A stretch of 64,000 nt of DNA from Lacrimispora amygdalina (GTDB lineage Bacteria; Bacillota; Clostridia; Lachnospirales; Lachnospiraceae). The notes below the pieces were generated by a model. That model searched no databases, was not told the DNA's origin, and saw nothing but the letters and a program-made list of their open reading frames with translations. How positions within the stretch are numbered: the first letter of the stretch is position 1; each line of letters begins with the position of its first letter. Of this stretch, positions 33,553 through 42,907 are shown one piece after another. The DNA is taken from the NCBI RefSeq assembly GCF_900205965.1, contig NZ_OAOF01000004.1:124001-188000 (forward strand), read 5' to 3'. The translations under genes were made by a program, and so were the position numbers.

Positions 33553-35310
33553 TTATTTGCTGCAGTTATTATACTCATCGATTGCCGTTTTTCTCGTTGC
33601 CGCCCGGTCCTTTGCATTTTTTAAATCCACTTCCAGTATCCGGTCATATCCCAGACCGAGAACGGTATCCTGCATGTGCTGTAAATATGATTGAAACTCA
33701 GCCTCATCCGCCGCAAAAACCATTTTCCAGGAATCATCCACGATTACTGCCTTGCACTGTCCCCGCAAAGTTGTAATATCTGAGCTTTCCTTAGGTTGAA
33801 TATAGGAAGTACCTGGTGCTACCGAAAGGGCCCCCTTCTTTTCCAGTAATTCAATGGTTGTTTTTGCCCCCTGTGCATACTTCTGCCAGTCTGTATCCAA
33901 CGGAGTATGGTTCATCTCCAGCACAGAACTCCACATTGTGGTCAAATATGGCTCATTGGTCTCCGGGTCAATATCCACAATTGCTAATGGCTTGTAATTC
34001 AAGGCACTAACCCCGTCCTTCCAGCTGCCTCCGCCCCACTCTTCTGGTACGGGTACATCGTTGTTGGGAAGTGCTTTCCATCCATAATCGGTATAAACCG
34101 CCCTTTTGTCTTTCATCTCCCAGGTCAGACCTTTTGGACCGGCAGCACCATTTGCCTGCCCCATCAGTTCCATTCCTTCCGGAGAATACATCCAGTTAAT
34201 AAAATCTGCAAGACGCTCCGGTTCCTTTGCCTGACTGCCAATGGCGATCACGGCTTGCCCATTTCCCATAGAATAACAGCCATCTGTATAAGGTGCCATA
34301 TCTTCAATAAAAGCAGGCATAATGCCCTTTCCTTCCTCTTTTCGTTCCCGTGTATTATAGTAGCTCTGCCCCTGCCAGAACCATAAGGATGTGAGTACCT
34401 GCCCATCACGGTATTTATCCGATAATATATCATAATTCTGAGTTGTGGATTCCGGATCTATCAGTCCTTCCTGATTGGCATCAAAGAGGAAATGCAGGGC
34501 TCTTACATAATAACTGTCAGAATCAATGATATTTTGGAAGTCACTGCCATCGTATTTTTCCATTACAAAACCAATTTCCTGATAACCATATAAGGAAGCA
34601 AAATTTTTTGCAATCATCATCATACTATCATCCCAGTCCTTAAACAGAGACAAAGCATAGGTCTTTTTACCGGAATCGCTCTTTGGTATCTGCTCCTGAA
34701 GCTGTTTCATCACAGGTATCATATCCTCCAGCGTTTTCATTTCAGGATAACCGATTGCCTTGTAGCCATCCCACCGGAGATAGGGCGCTACAAGAGGTTC
34801 GATTCCATCTGAAGATACCGTAGGGGACTGGCTGGAAATCTCGCTTGGAATGGCATAGACTCCCTCTTTCTCCAATCCTTTATTCATATTCAAAATAGCA
34901 TCTTTATAAGCTTTATATACATTTTTATCCTTTAAAAGCGGAGCCATATCCATTAAAAGTCCAGCTTTTACCATGTTTTCAAAACGCCCGTTACCAGTTT
35001 TTGTAATAATTAAATCTCCTAAATTTCCGGCTGCAGAACGGGTCTGAAAAAGAGTATCCCCGCCCCCTGCTACATTAGGTGCTATGATATTTAACTCCAT
35101 ATTAAATTTATCTTTTACAATCTTTGCAAACCAGCCGCTCTGTATCCCCTGATAATTGGCAAGAGTATCAAATACATCCACAGTAATAAACTTATCATAG
35201 CTGCTGTTGCCTGTCATATTTCCTGCAGAAACCTCTTTTTTGCAACCGGATAAAATGACAGCGGCTGAAATTGCCACACACAGGATCACACGTATCTGTT
35301 TCATCTTCAT
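33553..35310 (-). CDS. LplA-type solute-binding lipoprotein
   Basis: 585 residues, longer than usual COG1653 proteins and typical for LplA-like binding proteins. Signal peptide MKMKQIRVILCVAISAAVI with lipobox ILSGC, so Cys22 is likely acylated. The mature protein binds a complex sugar outside the cell for the LplB/LplC permeases encoded just upstream. Order on this strand is lplB-lplC-binding protein, ending against the convergent YesMN genes. Substrate unknown; the family includes importers of uronate-containing and pectic or mannan oligosaccharides. GGAGGAG precedes the ATG. Confidence 0.87.
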   Translation of the reverse strand: MKMKQIRVILCVAISAAVILSGCKKEVSAGNMTGNSSYDKFITVDVFDTLANYQGIQSGWFAKIVKDKFNMELNIIAPNVAGGGDTLFQTRSAAGNLGDLIITKTGNGRFENMVKAGLLMDMAPLLKDKNVYKAYKDAILNMNKGLEKEGVYAIPSEISSQSPTVSSDGIEPLVAPYLRWDGYKAIGYPEMKTLEDMIPVMKQLQEQIPKSDSGKKTYALSLFKDWDDSMMMIAKNFASLYGYQEIGFVMEKYDGSDFQNIIDSDSYYVRALHFLFDANQEGLIDPESTTQNYDILSDKYRDGQVLTSLWFWQGQSYYNTRERKEEGKGIMPAFIEDMAPYTDGCYSMGNGQAVIAIGSQAKEPERLADFINWMYSPEGMELMGQANGAAGPKGLTWEMKDKRAVYTDYGWKALPNNDVPVPEEWGGGSWKDGVSALNYKPLAIVDIDPETNEPYLTTMWSSVLEMNHTPLDTDWQKYAQGAKTTIELLEKKGALSVAPGTSYIQPKESSDITTLRGQCKAVIVDDSWKMVFAADEAEFQSYLQHMQDTVLGLGYDRILEVDLKNAKDRAATRKTAIDEYNNCSK

Positions 35311-35322
35311 TTTCCACTCCTC

Positions 35323-36243
35323 CTAACCTTTCACGGAACCAATCATGATACCTTTTACAAAAAATCTCTGGAATATGGGATAAATAAATAGAATCGGAAG
35401 CACTACAATCACCGAAACCGTCATTCGTATGGAGGAAGGCGTCTGCTGGCTGGCAAGGGCTGCCCCGCTTATTGCACCTGTCCCTCCGCTTCTCACCATT
35501 GCTGCCAGGGAACTGGCCTGATTAATATAGGTATACAGTAAATACTGCAGGGAATACAGTTTCTGGTCGGTCACATAAATTAACGTATCCTGAAAGGAGT
35601 TCCATTGGGAAACTGCTGCAAATATGGCAACAGTCGCCATAATCGGCTGCGCTGCAGGCAGAATAATCTTTGCAAAAACAGTAAAGATTCCAGCCCCGTC
35701 AATCTCTGCTGCTTCCTGAAGCGATTTTGGAATCGACTCAATATACGTTTTAACCAGTATGATATAAAATGGCTGTACGACGGTGGGGATTACATACACC
35801 CAGAAGGAATTAGTCAGATGCAGCGTCTTCATGGTAATGAACATAGGAATCAGTCCTGCGTTAAAATACATGGTAATCACAAAGAACCGGTACCAGAATT
35901 TCCTGTGCCACATTTTCTCCTGTGTAAACATAAAACCTAAATAAGCAGAGGTAAATACGGTACACGCAGTTCCTAAAACTGTCCTGGCAATGGAAACCAC
36001 TGCTGCTGCAGAAAGTCCACGCAGCCCCAGCACTTGTCTGTAGTTTTCCAGATGTAATCCCTTTGGCAGAAAATTAATAAATCCGTTGGCGCTTAGATCA
36101 TTTGCACTGACGGTATTAATAATCATGTAATAAAACGGGTATGCACAAATCAGAGTGATGATGCCAAACATCAGATAATTAACGATGTAAAAGATTCTAT
36201 CACGCAATTTTGCCTTTTTTCGTTTCACAGATAAAACTTTCAC
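35323..36243 (-). CDS. LplC-type sugar ABC permease (GTG start)
   Basis: 306 residues, six predicted spans, EAA loop QEAAEIDGAGIFTVFAKIIL near 200. The frame starts with GTG at 36243, six bases after GGAGGG. 12 bases separate it from the binding-protein gene and from lplB, so the three form one operon. No ATPase subunit is encoded with it. Confidence 0.87.
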   Translation of the reverse strand: MKVLSVKRKKAKLRDRIFYIVNYLMFGIITLICAYPFYYMIINTVSANDLSANGFINFLPKGLHLENYRQVLGLRGLSAAAVVSIARTVLGTACTVFTSAYLGFMFTQEKMWHRKFWYRFFVITMYFNAGLIPMFITMKTLHLTNSFWVYVIPTVVQPFYIILVKTYIESIPKSLQEAAEIDGAGIFTVFAKIILPAAQPIMATVAIFAAVSQWNSFQDTLIYVTDQKLYSLQYLLYTYINQASSLAAMVRSGGTGAISGAALASQQTPSSIRMTVSVIVVLPILFIYPIFQRFFVKGIMIGSVKG

Positions 36244-36254
36244 CTAATTCCCTC

Positions 36255-37187
36255 CTAAATAATGGTCTCTCCTCTGGTTTTTTTTGAAACATAATTTACC
36301 ATCAGCAGCAGGGTTACACTGACCAGACTTTTAAGCATACTGACAGCCGTTGCCAGTGACAAGCTGCTTCCTGTCATGCCGATATTATATACATAGAGAT
36401 CCAGCACCTGGATATGGGTCTTATTAAAAGAATTCTGAAATACATAATACTGGTCCATGCCGTTGTTTAAAAAATTAGCGATGGACAGCATTAACAGTAC
36501 GAAAAACGTGGGGAGCAGACAGGGAATTGTGATGCTTTTCATCAACTGGAACCGATTGGCGCCATCTACACGGGCTGCATCGTAAAGCTCAGGGTCAATC
36601 CCTGCTATGGCAGCCAGATACATAATGGCTCCCCAGCCAAGCCCTTTCCAGAGACTCCACAGCATCATCCAGAGATACGTATGTGTATCACTGTCAAGAA
36701 ATTTAACAGGTGCCTGGATCAGCCCGTGATTGAGGAAAAAGGTATTGACCATACCGCTGTCAGTAAACAGGCAGAATGCCACTGAGTATACCAGCACCCA
36801 GCTGATGAAGTTGGGCAGTGTAGTCAGCGTCTGCACCAGATTTTTAAACCACCTGCATGGAATTTCATTTAGAAAAACAGCAAACCCAATCGGCAGAAAT
36901 GAAGTGGCTATACTAAGAAGACTCATGGCAAAGGTATTCTTCATAACCTGCACCATCTGTCCCACCTGGGTTTTGTTGGCAAACAGCGTTGTAAACCATT
37001 TCCAGCCCACAAACTCACACTGGGACAGCTTTAACGGCGGCTTATAGTCAAAAAACGCATAAATCCATCCGTAAAGCGGAAAATAGGAAAACAGAAAACA
37101 TAGAATGATGAATGGCACAATGCAATAGAATAATCTGCGGCTCCGGACCGTACTTTTTGGAGTTTTTCCTGATAGCGAAGATCTCAT
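36255..37187 (-). CDS. LplB-type sugar ABC permease
   Basis: 310 residues from the ATG at 37187, preferred over 37196 since GGGGGA is nine bases away. Six spans; the N-terminal FSYFPLYGWIYAFFDYKP is a hallmark of the LplB (COG4209) group; EAA-type loop YDAARVDGANRFQLMKSITI near 215. First gene of the importer operon. Probably under the YesMN pair that converges on it. Confidence 0.87.
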   Translation of the reverse strand: MRSSLSGKTPKSTVRSRRLFYCIVPFIILCFLFSYFPLYGWIYAFFDYKPPLKLSQCEFVGWKWFTTLFANKTQVGQMVQVMKNTFAMSLLSIATSFLPIGFAVFLNEIPCRWFKNLVQTLTTLPNFISWVLVYSVAFCLFTDSGMVNTFFLNHGLIQAPVKFLDSDTHTYLWMMLWSLWKGLGWGAIMYLAAIAGIDPELYDAARVDGANRFQLMKSITIPCLLPTFFVLLMLSIANFLNNGMDQYYVFQNSFNKTHIQVLDLYVYNIGMTGSSLSLATAVSMLKSLVSVTLLLMVNYVSKKTRGETII

Positions 37188-37621
37188 ATTCCACATTCCC
37201 CCATGTGTTTCTCACTTTAATAATACTATTATAGTGAAGGAAGCACTTTCCGATAACCATCATATTTAGCGATAAATTACTGTACTTTTTAGAGGTTTGA
37301 GCGATGTCTTCTGCTAAGGCAGAAAGTTGACTGTTTATTAAACGAATTGATCTCTTTAATTTGTGAATGATTGTATTAATTTTTTCAAAAAATAAATAAT
37401 CAAAAATAATATAAATATGGCTGAATATGAAAAATTCAACATAATACTATACAGTAAATTTATATTAGCGGTATAAAATGAATGGTTTAAATAATCACCT
37501 CCCCTTTAACTGCCTTCTCGGCATAATGCATGTTATCAGAGAAAACGATCTGTGTTATTATGGAAGTCTTATTACTCTGTACCCCATCAATGACATTCTT
37601 AAAAAGATAAAGATTGAAACT
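37188..37621. other. AT-rich intergenic stretch upstream of lplB
   Basis: 434 bases. A plus-strand frame of 50 codons (37478-37630) exists but has no ribosome site and no recognisable product; it could be a gene remnant. The lplB promoter must lie at the left end, but I see no clear consensus. Confidence 0.5.
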
Positions 37622-38107
37622 TCAAAGTAAAGGAAGGATTAATAGCATTAGTAAAACAATGATATCCGTTCTGGTTAAACCATTACTCTTGTTACCATTT
37701 TTATTTTTTGATATATAATACAACAAAAAAACCGCATATATGATTGAGAATACACGACTAATCATAATATCATGAAACAACACATTATTCAGAACTATAT
37801 TATAATATTTGAATAATAACTCAAATTGATATACTCCTAAAAATAACAATAAAATAAAAATTCCGGTAAACAACCACATACTCTCCAGTGTATAACCTTT
37901 TTTTATTAATTGAAGAATGCCATAGAATGCAGCAATTATAATCATGCTGTAAAAAAGCCATTCAAGTCCGATTTCTGCTTTATTTAACAGTTCTGAATTT
38001 CTAATGCTATTTAAGGATACCAACTTTCCATATAATACAGATACTATAAAAAAAGAAATATATAGCAGCCACTCTTTTATACTTTTACTATTTTTATTAT
38101 AATTCAT
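37622..38107 (-). CDS. small AT-rich membrane protein, unknown
   Basis: Not recognised. 161 residues with five predicted spans (about 13-30, 48-66, 76-94, 112-130, 146-161), rich in Ile, Leu, Tyr and Asn. The composition is far more AT-rich than the neighbouring carbohydrate genes and it is flanked by AT-rich non-coding DNA, which suggests foreign origin. There is only a modest ribosome site (GGGGAAAAAAT just upstream). Coding status is fairly likely from its length and hydrophobic pattern. Confidence 0.55.
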   Translation of the reverse strand: MNYNKNSKSIKEWLLYISFFIVSVLYGKLVSLNSIRNSELLNKAEIGLEWLFYSMIIIAAFYGILQLIKKGYTLESMWLFTGIFILLLFLGVYQFELLFKYYNIVLNNVLFHDIMISRVFSIIYAVFLLYYISKNKNGNKSNGLTRTDIIVLLMLLILPLL

Positions 38108-38250
38108 TAATTTTTTCCCCTTCGCTTCCCCTTAAGTTCCTAACTATTAGTATATATATTATATTATTTTTTTCAATCCAAGTTCCAATATTATACACGT
38201 TGTACTCTAAAATTAACACAATTAATCAAATTTGAAATATTCATTATGAA

Positions 38251-38303
38251 ACAAAAAAACAGAATAGAAATCCGAACAACAGATTTCTACCCTGTTTTTG
38301 TAA
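38251..38303 (-). terminator. terminator of the CE15 operon
   Basis: ACAAAAA-CAG and CTG-TTTTTGT outer arms plus TAGAAATC/GATTTCTA inner arms; minus strand ends in CTGTTTTTTTGTTTC. It lies 30 bases after the CE15 stop. Confidence 0.8.
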
Positions 38304-38334
38304 AATAAATATAGTCTCTATTCTTAGTCAGTTC

Positions 38335-39456
38335 TCATAGATGAATATCCGCATAATTCAAATAACAATTCCAGTCATATTCATCCATATCATGATTCCC
38401 TGTCTTATAATGATGTCCGATCCTTCCCTGATAAAGCGGCTGCTCCGGCAGAGGCTTTTCATCGGTCTCCACGCCTTCAATCCCAAACAGGCGGTACACC
38501 GGGTCTGCCTGTACCAGGGACTCAAACTGTCCCTGTGGATCTGCCCATTTATCATAGGTTTTGGAGGAGGTATATACCAGTCTGGGAGCAATCAATCCAA
38601 CCAGCATATGCTGGTCAAACGGAAGTGTCTCTTCCTTATCTATGTACTTCTGATAATTCTTACAGAACCAGTAAGGAAAACGGGTTACAATATCTTTAAT
38701 TCGCTCCCCTTTTGCTCCTCTGGACAATGCATCTCCGCTATTTCCTGCACAGCTGCTGACAGCCATAGCAAAACGCTCATCCTGGGCAGTTCCCCAAAGG
38801 GCCGTCTTACCTCCTCTGGAATGTCCCACCAGTGCCACTCTTTTTTCGTCAATCAGCGGCTCCGTCTCAAAATAATCCATGATCCGGCTTGCAGCCCAGG
38901 ACCATGCGGTGATTGCACCCCATGCATCGTCCGGCCTGTCCGTTACAAACTCAGGAAACAGCCTTGAAAATCCGGTTGTAAAACCTTCCTCATAATCCGG
39001 GGAGATCTCCTGGGTGCGGAAAGCTGCGCAGGCATATCCCCTGGAAATAATCGTCTCAACCGGATAAAACGGGCTCAAAAAATGTCTGGCCGGATCACTG
39101 TCCTTGATTCCCCTGTTGCATACGGTCACAAAAGCCGGAACCGGTTTAATGGAACCGACAGGAATGAATACAACGAAACAGAAGCTGAAATGTACTCCCT
39201 TACGGACCGCCAGAACCTCTACGGTCTTTCTGACTGCACGACCTTCCAGGATCTCCTCCGACTGCCTGGAATCTGCCACACGAATATGAAGCTCAACATC
39301 ACTCATATCCGGAAGACGGCCGTATTCCTCTCTGCGAAAAAGCTCCAAAAGCTCCGGCCTGCGTTTTGACATCCATATTTCCCAATCCGTTACCTCTGTT
39401 CCATCCATACAGGTCAGTACAGAGGGCAGGTTTCTTTTATTTTCCGGTAATTTCAT
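38335..39456 (-). CDS. glucuronoyl esterase, CE15-like
   Basis: 373 residues from the ATG at 39456, chosen for AAGGAC seven bases upstream; the longer frame would overlap the response-regulator gene. An alpha/beta hydrolase with VALVGHSRGGKTALWGTA near 232 (nucleophile Ser in the CE15 GxSRxGK motif), and a C-terminal GRIGHHYKTGNHDM with the probable catalytic His. CE15 enzymes cleave ester bonds between glucuronic acid of xylan and lignin alcohols or methyl groups. No signal peptide, so it probably acts on imported oligosaccharide esters. It is the last gene of the operon binding protein-permease-permease-kinase-regulator-esterase, which ties that importer to glucuronoxylan. Confidence 0.82.
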   Translation of the reverse strand: MKLPENKRNLPSVLTCMDGTEVTDWEIWMSKRRPELLELFRREEYGRLPDMSDVELHIRVADSRQSEEILEGRAVRKTVEVLAVRKGVHFSFCFVVFIPVGSIKPVPAFVTVCNRGIKDSDPARHFLSPFYPVETIISRGYACAAFRTQEISPDYEEGFTTGFSRLFPEFVTDRPDDAWGAITAWSWAASRIMDYFETEPLIDEKRVALVGHSRGGKTALWGTAQDERFAMAVSSCAGNSGDALSRGAKGERIKDIVTRFPYWFCKNYQKYIDKEETLPFDQHMLVGLIAPRLVYTSSKTYDKWADPQGQFESLVQADPVYRLFGIEGVETDEKPLPEQPLYQGRIGHHYKTGNHDMDEYDWNCYLNYADIHL

Positions 39457-39472
39457 CCGTTTGTCCTTCTTT

Positions 39473-40246
39473 CTACTTACTGTAAAGCTTAATATCACTG
39501 GGTGCATAGCCAAACTGTTTTTTAAATACCTGAAAAAAATAAGAGTAATCACGGTATCCCAGCATGTGCGCCACCTCGTTCACCCGGTTCTGGGGATTCT
39601 TTAGAAGAATTCTGGCATTTTCCATTTTTACCATGGTAACATAATTAACAAATCCAACCCCAGTCTCTTTCTTAAAGCACTTGCTGAAATAAGAAGTGGA
39701 AATTAAAAGCTCCCGGCAGATACTCCCCAGAGAAATATTATGGTGGATATGCTGGTCAACATATTCAAGCGCCTTTGAGACTGCGGTTGAATATTCCTGT
39801 TTTTTCTGCCTGATAAACCGAATCCTCTCTTCCAGGGTATCCGGCACCTTCTCTGTTTCCAGCCGTTCCTTTTTCCGTAACATTCCAGCCGCCTTTTCCA
39901 GTGACTGCTCTAACTCCTCCGTCATAACAGGCTTCAGCAGAAAATCACTGGCTCCATACCGGATGGCCCTCTGTGCATACTCAAACTGATTGTAGCCAGA
40001 TATTATAATAAACTGAATGTCAGGCTTTTGCTGCTTGATCTTTTCTATAATATCAAGCCCATTGAATCCTGGCATCTGAATGTCAATAATTACAATATCC
40101 GGATTTTTTTTATGAATCAGTTCCAAACCCGAGATTCCATCATAAGCGACACCAGTTACTTCACAATGAAATGTTTCCCAGTTGGTGGATTTTACGATTG
40201 CTGTTACCGCTATCTTATTATCATCTATAACTAATACCGAGTACAT
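39473..40246 (-). CDS. short YesN-type response regulator, AraC output
   Basis: 257 residues: receiver (SVLVIDDNK; Asp in DIVIIDIQMPG near 54; Lys in DFLLKPVMTEE near 103) joined almost directly to the AraC helix-turn-helix pair (LGSICRELLISTSYFSKCF; VNEVAHMLGYRDYSYFFQVF). It lacks the long middle region of the other regulator in the window. ATG at 40246 preferred: GGGAGGGGG six bases before. Begins 20 bases after the kinase gene. Confidence 0.9.
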   Translation of the reverse strand: MYSVLVIDDNKIAVTAIVKSTNWETFHCEVTGVAYDGISGLELIHKKNPDIVIIDIQMPGFNGLDIIEKIKQQKPDIQFIIISGYNQFEYAQRAIRYGASDFLLKPVMTEELEQSLEKAAGMLRKKERLETEKVPDTLEERIRFIRQKKQEYSTAVSKALEYVDQHIHHNISLGSICRELLISTSYFSKCFKKETGVGFVNYVTMVKMENARILLKNPQNRVNEVAHMLGYRDYSYFFQVFKKQFGYAPSDIKLYSK

Positions 40247-40266
40247 AACATTCCCCCTCCCCTTAA

Positions 40267-42006
40267 CTAACACAAAGGAAATTCCAGTCTGACTTCTGTA
40301 AAATGAAGATAAACTGATTCAATCCACACACCGTAATCAGTTCCGTACATCAGCTGTATCCGATCCTTTACATTTTTTATCCCTATCCGTTTATTGGCTT
40401 CATTTGTCTCAAATAATGTTCCCAGCTTTTCCGGAGGAATGCCAAGGCCATCATCCCATACTTTAATTATTAGCCTCTCATCTTCACTGTAAACAGAAAT
40501 GCGGACAGTGCAAAGCCCGATCTTCGGTTCCATTCCATGGACAAGTGAATTCTCCACTATGGGCTGCAGGATACAGCTTGGAACCATTATGTCAAGAAGT
40601 GAATCATCCACATGCCATTCCACTTCCAGCCTGTCCGGATAAATGTTTTTATAAAGCTCCGTATAATTTTTAATATATTCAATTTCTGCATTTAAACTGC
40701 AGGTGCTCCTGCTTCGCTCTATGTTTCTTCTGAAAAAACGGGCCAGCAGACCGATCAGCCTGCTTACCTGGTGATCTCCGTTAATCTGTGCGATTCCATG
40801 AATGGACTGGAGAATATTAAACAGAAAATGCGGATTGATCTGAGCCTGCAGCTCATAGTATTGAAACTCCAGCAGCTTATATTCATTCTGCTGCTGAATC
40901 TCCTTCGCGCTTCTGATCTGGTCCATCAGAGTCTGAATATGCCCCGCCATCTGGCTGATATGTTCAGACAAAAGGTCCATCTGGTCCCCTTTGGCAAATG
41001 AAGTGGGCTCCAGCTCAAAGTTCCCTCTTGATACCCGCGTAATGTTGCGCAACAGGATACGGAGATTGCTGGCCATATTCCCAAACATCAGCCATAAGAA
41101 GATAATAATTAGTACGAAAAGAAACAGTCCGATAAAAGACACGAAATAAAGCAGGTCCGAAAACCGTCTGTTCTTAGCTTTTAAGTCTACCTCATGGGAA
41201 ATCTTAAGCCTTCCCCTGTTGATCTGGTACTCGGCATATAAATACCCTTCCTTATCTTCTGACCGTAGTGTACGGGCATTTAAACCATTCCGCTCGCTTG
41301 TGGTAAACAAAAGATTGCCATTCATGTCATAAAGCGCAAAATTCCCCACTTTACTGCTGTCTATCTCGAGGAATATATCTTTCAGAACGGTATTTTTAAG
41401 CTCTGCAATCACACAGCCGCTGAATTTCATGGTATTCTCATCAAACAAATACCGCATTACAATGATTCCGTCTTCACTGGTACTGCCTGTCCATATGGTA
41501 TTGCCAGGGCGCTGTGCTACATAAGATTGATTCTCATGAAACAGCTTCCGTACCGATTCTTCGTTTGGTCTGCCTTCTTTCGGTCTGCTGTCTCTGCATG
41601 CCAGATATACCGTATCAGCTATATCAACAACAGACACCCAGTTAATATCATAGTTGGTACTGAGTATTTCTTCCAGCTGTTTTCTCACCCTGGGTTTTAA
41701 AAACGGATCGGGTTCCCCGCCTGGTCCCGTCACTGTACGAAGCAGCGGAGTCAGTCGCTGGTTTGTGGCAGTTAATGGAATCGTTCCTTCCATCAGTTCC
41801 GTAAGGGAAATATCCACATTTTTGCAAATCTGTTCCGTTAATGTGTCCGACTGATACGTCAGCTCTGTCTTAAACCATTTACAGGTAACATGATAAATAC
41901 ATATTAAAGCTCCCAGAAATGTTAATCCCAATAATGCTGTCACCGCAATCATTTTAAAATAAAGCGTCTTTCTGAAATGAATGCGTTTCTCTGCTGATTC
42001 CATCAT
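40267..42006 (-). CDS. YesM-type sensor histidine kinase
   Basis: 579 residues. Two spans (about 15-37 and 285-307) around an extracellular sensor region, HAMP (GNMASNLRILLRNITRVSRG), His_kinase with QINPHFLFNILQSIHGI (His near 392), HATPase (VENSLVHGM; DDGLGIPPEKLG). Preceded by GGGGG four bases before the ATG pair. Pairs with the regulator downstream and lies in the same operon as the importer it probably controls. Confidence 0.9.
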   Translation of the reverse strand: MMESAEKRIHFRKTLYFKMIAVTALLGLTFLGALICIYHVTCKWFKTELTYQSDTLTEQICKNVDISLTELMEGTIPLTATNQRLTPLLRTVTGPGGEPDPFLKPRVRKQLEEILSTNYDINWVSVVDIADTVYLACRDSRPKEGRPNEESVRKLFHENQSYVAQRPGNTIWTGSTSEDGIIVMRYLFDENTMKFSGCVIAELKNTVLKDIFLEIDSSKVGNFALYDMNGNLLFTTSERNGLNARTLRSEDKEGYLYAEYQINRGRLKISHEVDLKAKNRRFSDLLYFVSFIGLFLFVLIIIFLWLMFGNMASNLRILLRNITRVSRGNFELEPTSFAKGDQMDLLSEHISQMAGHIQTLMDQIRSAKEIQQQNEYKLLEFQYYELQAQINPHFLFNILQSIHGIAQINGDHQVSRLIGLLARFFRRNIERSRSTCSLNAEIEYIKNYTELYKNIYPDRLEVEWHVDDSLLDIMVPSCILQPIVENSLVHGMEPKIGLCTVRISVYSEDERLIIKVWDDGLGIPPEKLGTLFETNEANKRIGIKNVKDRIQLMYGTDYGVWIESVYLHFTEVRLEFPLC

Positions 42007-42082
42007 TCAACCCCCTGTCTTTTCCCACTATAGCAAGTTGGAAAAAGATTGTCAACGCCAGTTCAGAGCATTGATTATGGCC

Positions 42083-42907
42083 TTATCCTTTTACTGCACC
42101 CTGGGTAATTCCCCCGATAATATATTTTTGCAGCATAAGATATAACGCTAATATAGGGATGACAGAAAGTATAAACAGCGCAAACGCCAGCCCAAGCTCG
42201 ATGCTGTTTTCCCCAAAGAAGAAATACTGCGTCAGGGGAATATTGCGTACCTGCTTTTGCTGAAGCAATGTCAGAGACATCTGAAAATCATTCCACACAT
42301 TCAGTGCATTTAATACGATGGAAGTCAGAACAATAGGTTTCATCAGAGGAAATACAATCCGAAAGAAAACCGAATACATACCCGCTCCGTCTATGGAAGC
42401 AGCTTCCTCTAATTCCTTTGGTATACTTTTTACAAATCCCGAAACCAGCAGCACCGTAAATGCAATCTGAAAGCCGATTTTAGCAAAAACAAATCCATGC
42501 AGGGTATTTAACAGCTTCCACCTTGTCATGTCAATATAGAGCGGAGTCATGATGGACTGAAAAGGAATGATCATGGCACCCACAAAAAAATAGTAAATCA
42601 GATTATAAAAACGGTTATTTTTCCTTGCGATAATATAGGAAGCCATGGTGCAGGTCAATGTAATAAATAAAACTGCAAACACGGTGGTTAGAAGGCTGTT
42701 TTTCAGTGCCAGACCGAAATTGGAGGTCTCTATGGCTCTGGTAAAATTGTCCCAGTGTACGGTTTTGGGAAATGCCAGACGGTCTGTTACCATTTCCTGC
42801 TTTGATTTTACAGAATAAATCAGCGCGATATAAAAAGGACTGATCACAAGCAGCGTAATGGCCGCCTTCACAAACAAGGCCAAATAGTTCTGAACTTTCT
42901 TACTCAT
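42083..42907 (-). CDS. sugar ABC transporter permease, MalG-like
   Basis: 274 residues, six spans, EAA loop EEAASIDGAGMYSVFFRIVF near 160-180. Its ATG overlaps the stop of the MalF-like gene by one base (TAATG), so translation is coupled. Part of the CE15 operon; no ATPase. Confidence 0.88.
   Translation of the reverse strand: MSKKVQNYLALFVKAAITLLVISPFYIALIYSVKSKQEMVTDRLAFPKTVHWDNFTRAIETSNFGLALKNSLLTTVFAVLFITLTCTMASYIIARKNNRFYNLIYYFFVGAMIIPFQSIMTPLYIDMTRWKLLNTLHGFVFAKIGFQIAFTVLLVSGFVKSIPKELEEAASIDGAGMYSVFFRIVFPLMKPIVLTSIVLNALNVWNDFQMSLTLLQQKQVRNIPLTQYFFFGENSIELGLAFALFILSVIPILALYLMLQKYIIGGITQGAVKG

Noticed and set aside
37478..37630. 50-codon plus-strand frame as a small gene
   Set aside because: No ribosome site, no recognisable product, and its end overlaps the minus-strand membrane protein; kept only as a possible remnant.
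39457..39552. Longer N-terminus of the CE15 protein
   Set aside because: It would overlap the response-regulator gene by 80 bases and has no ribosome site, whereas the ATG at 39456 has one.
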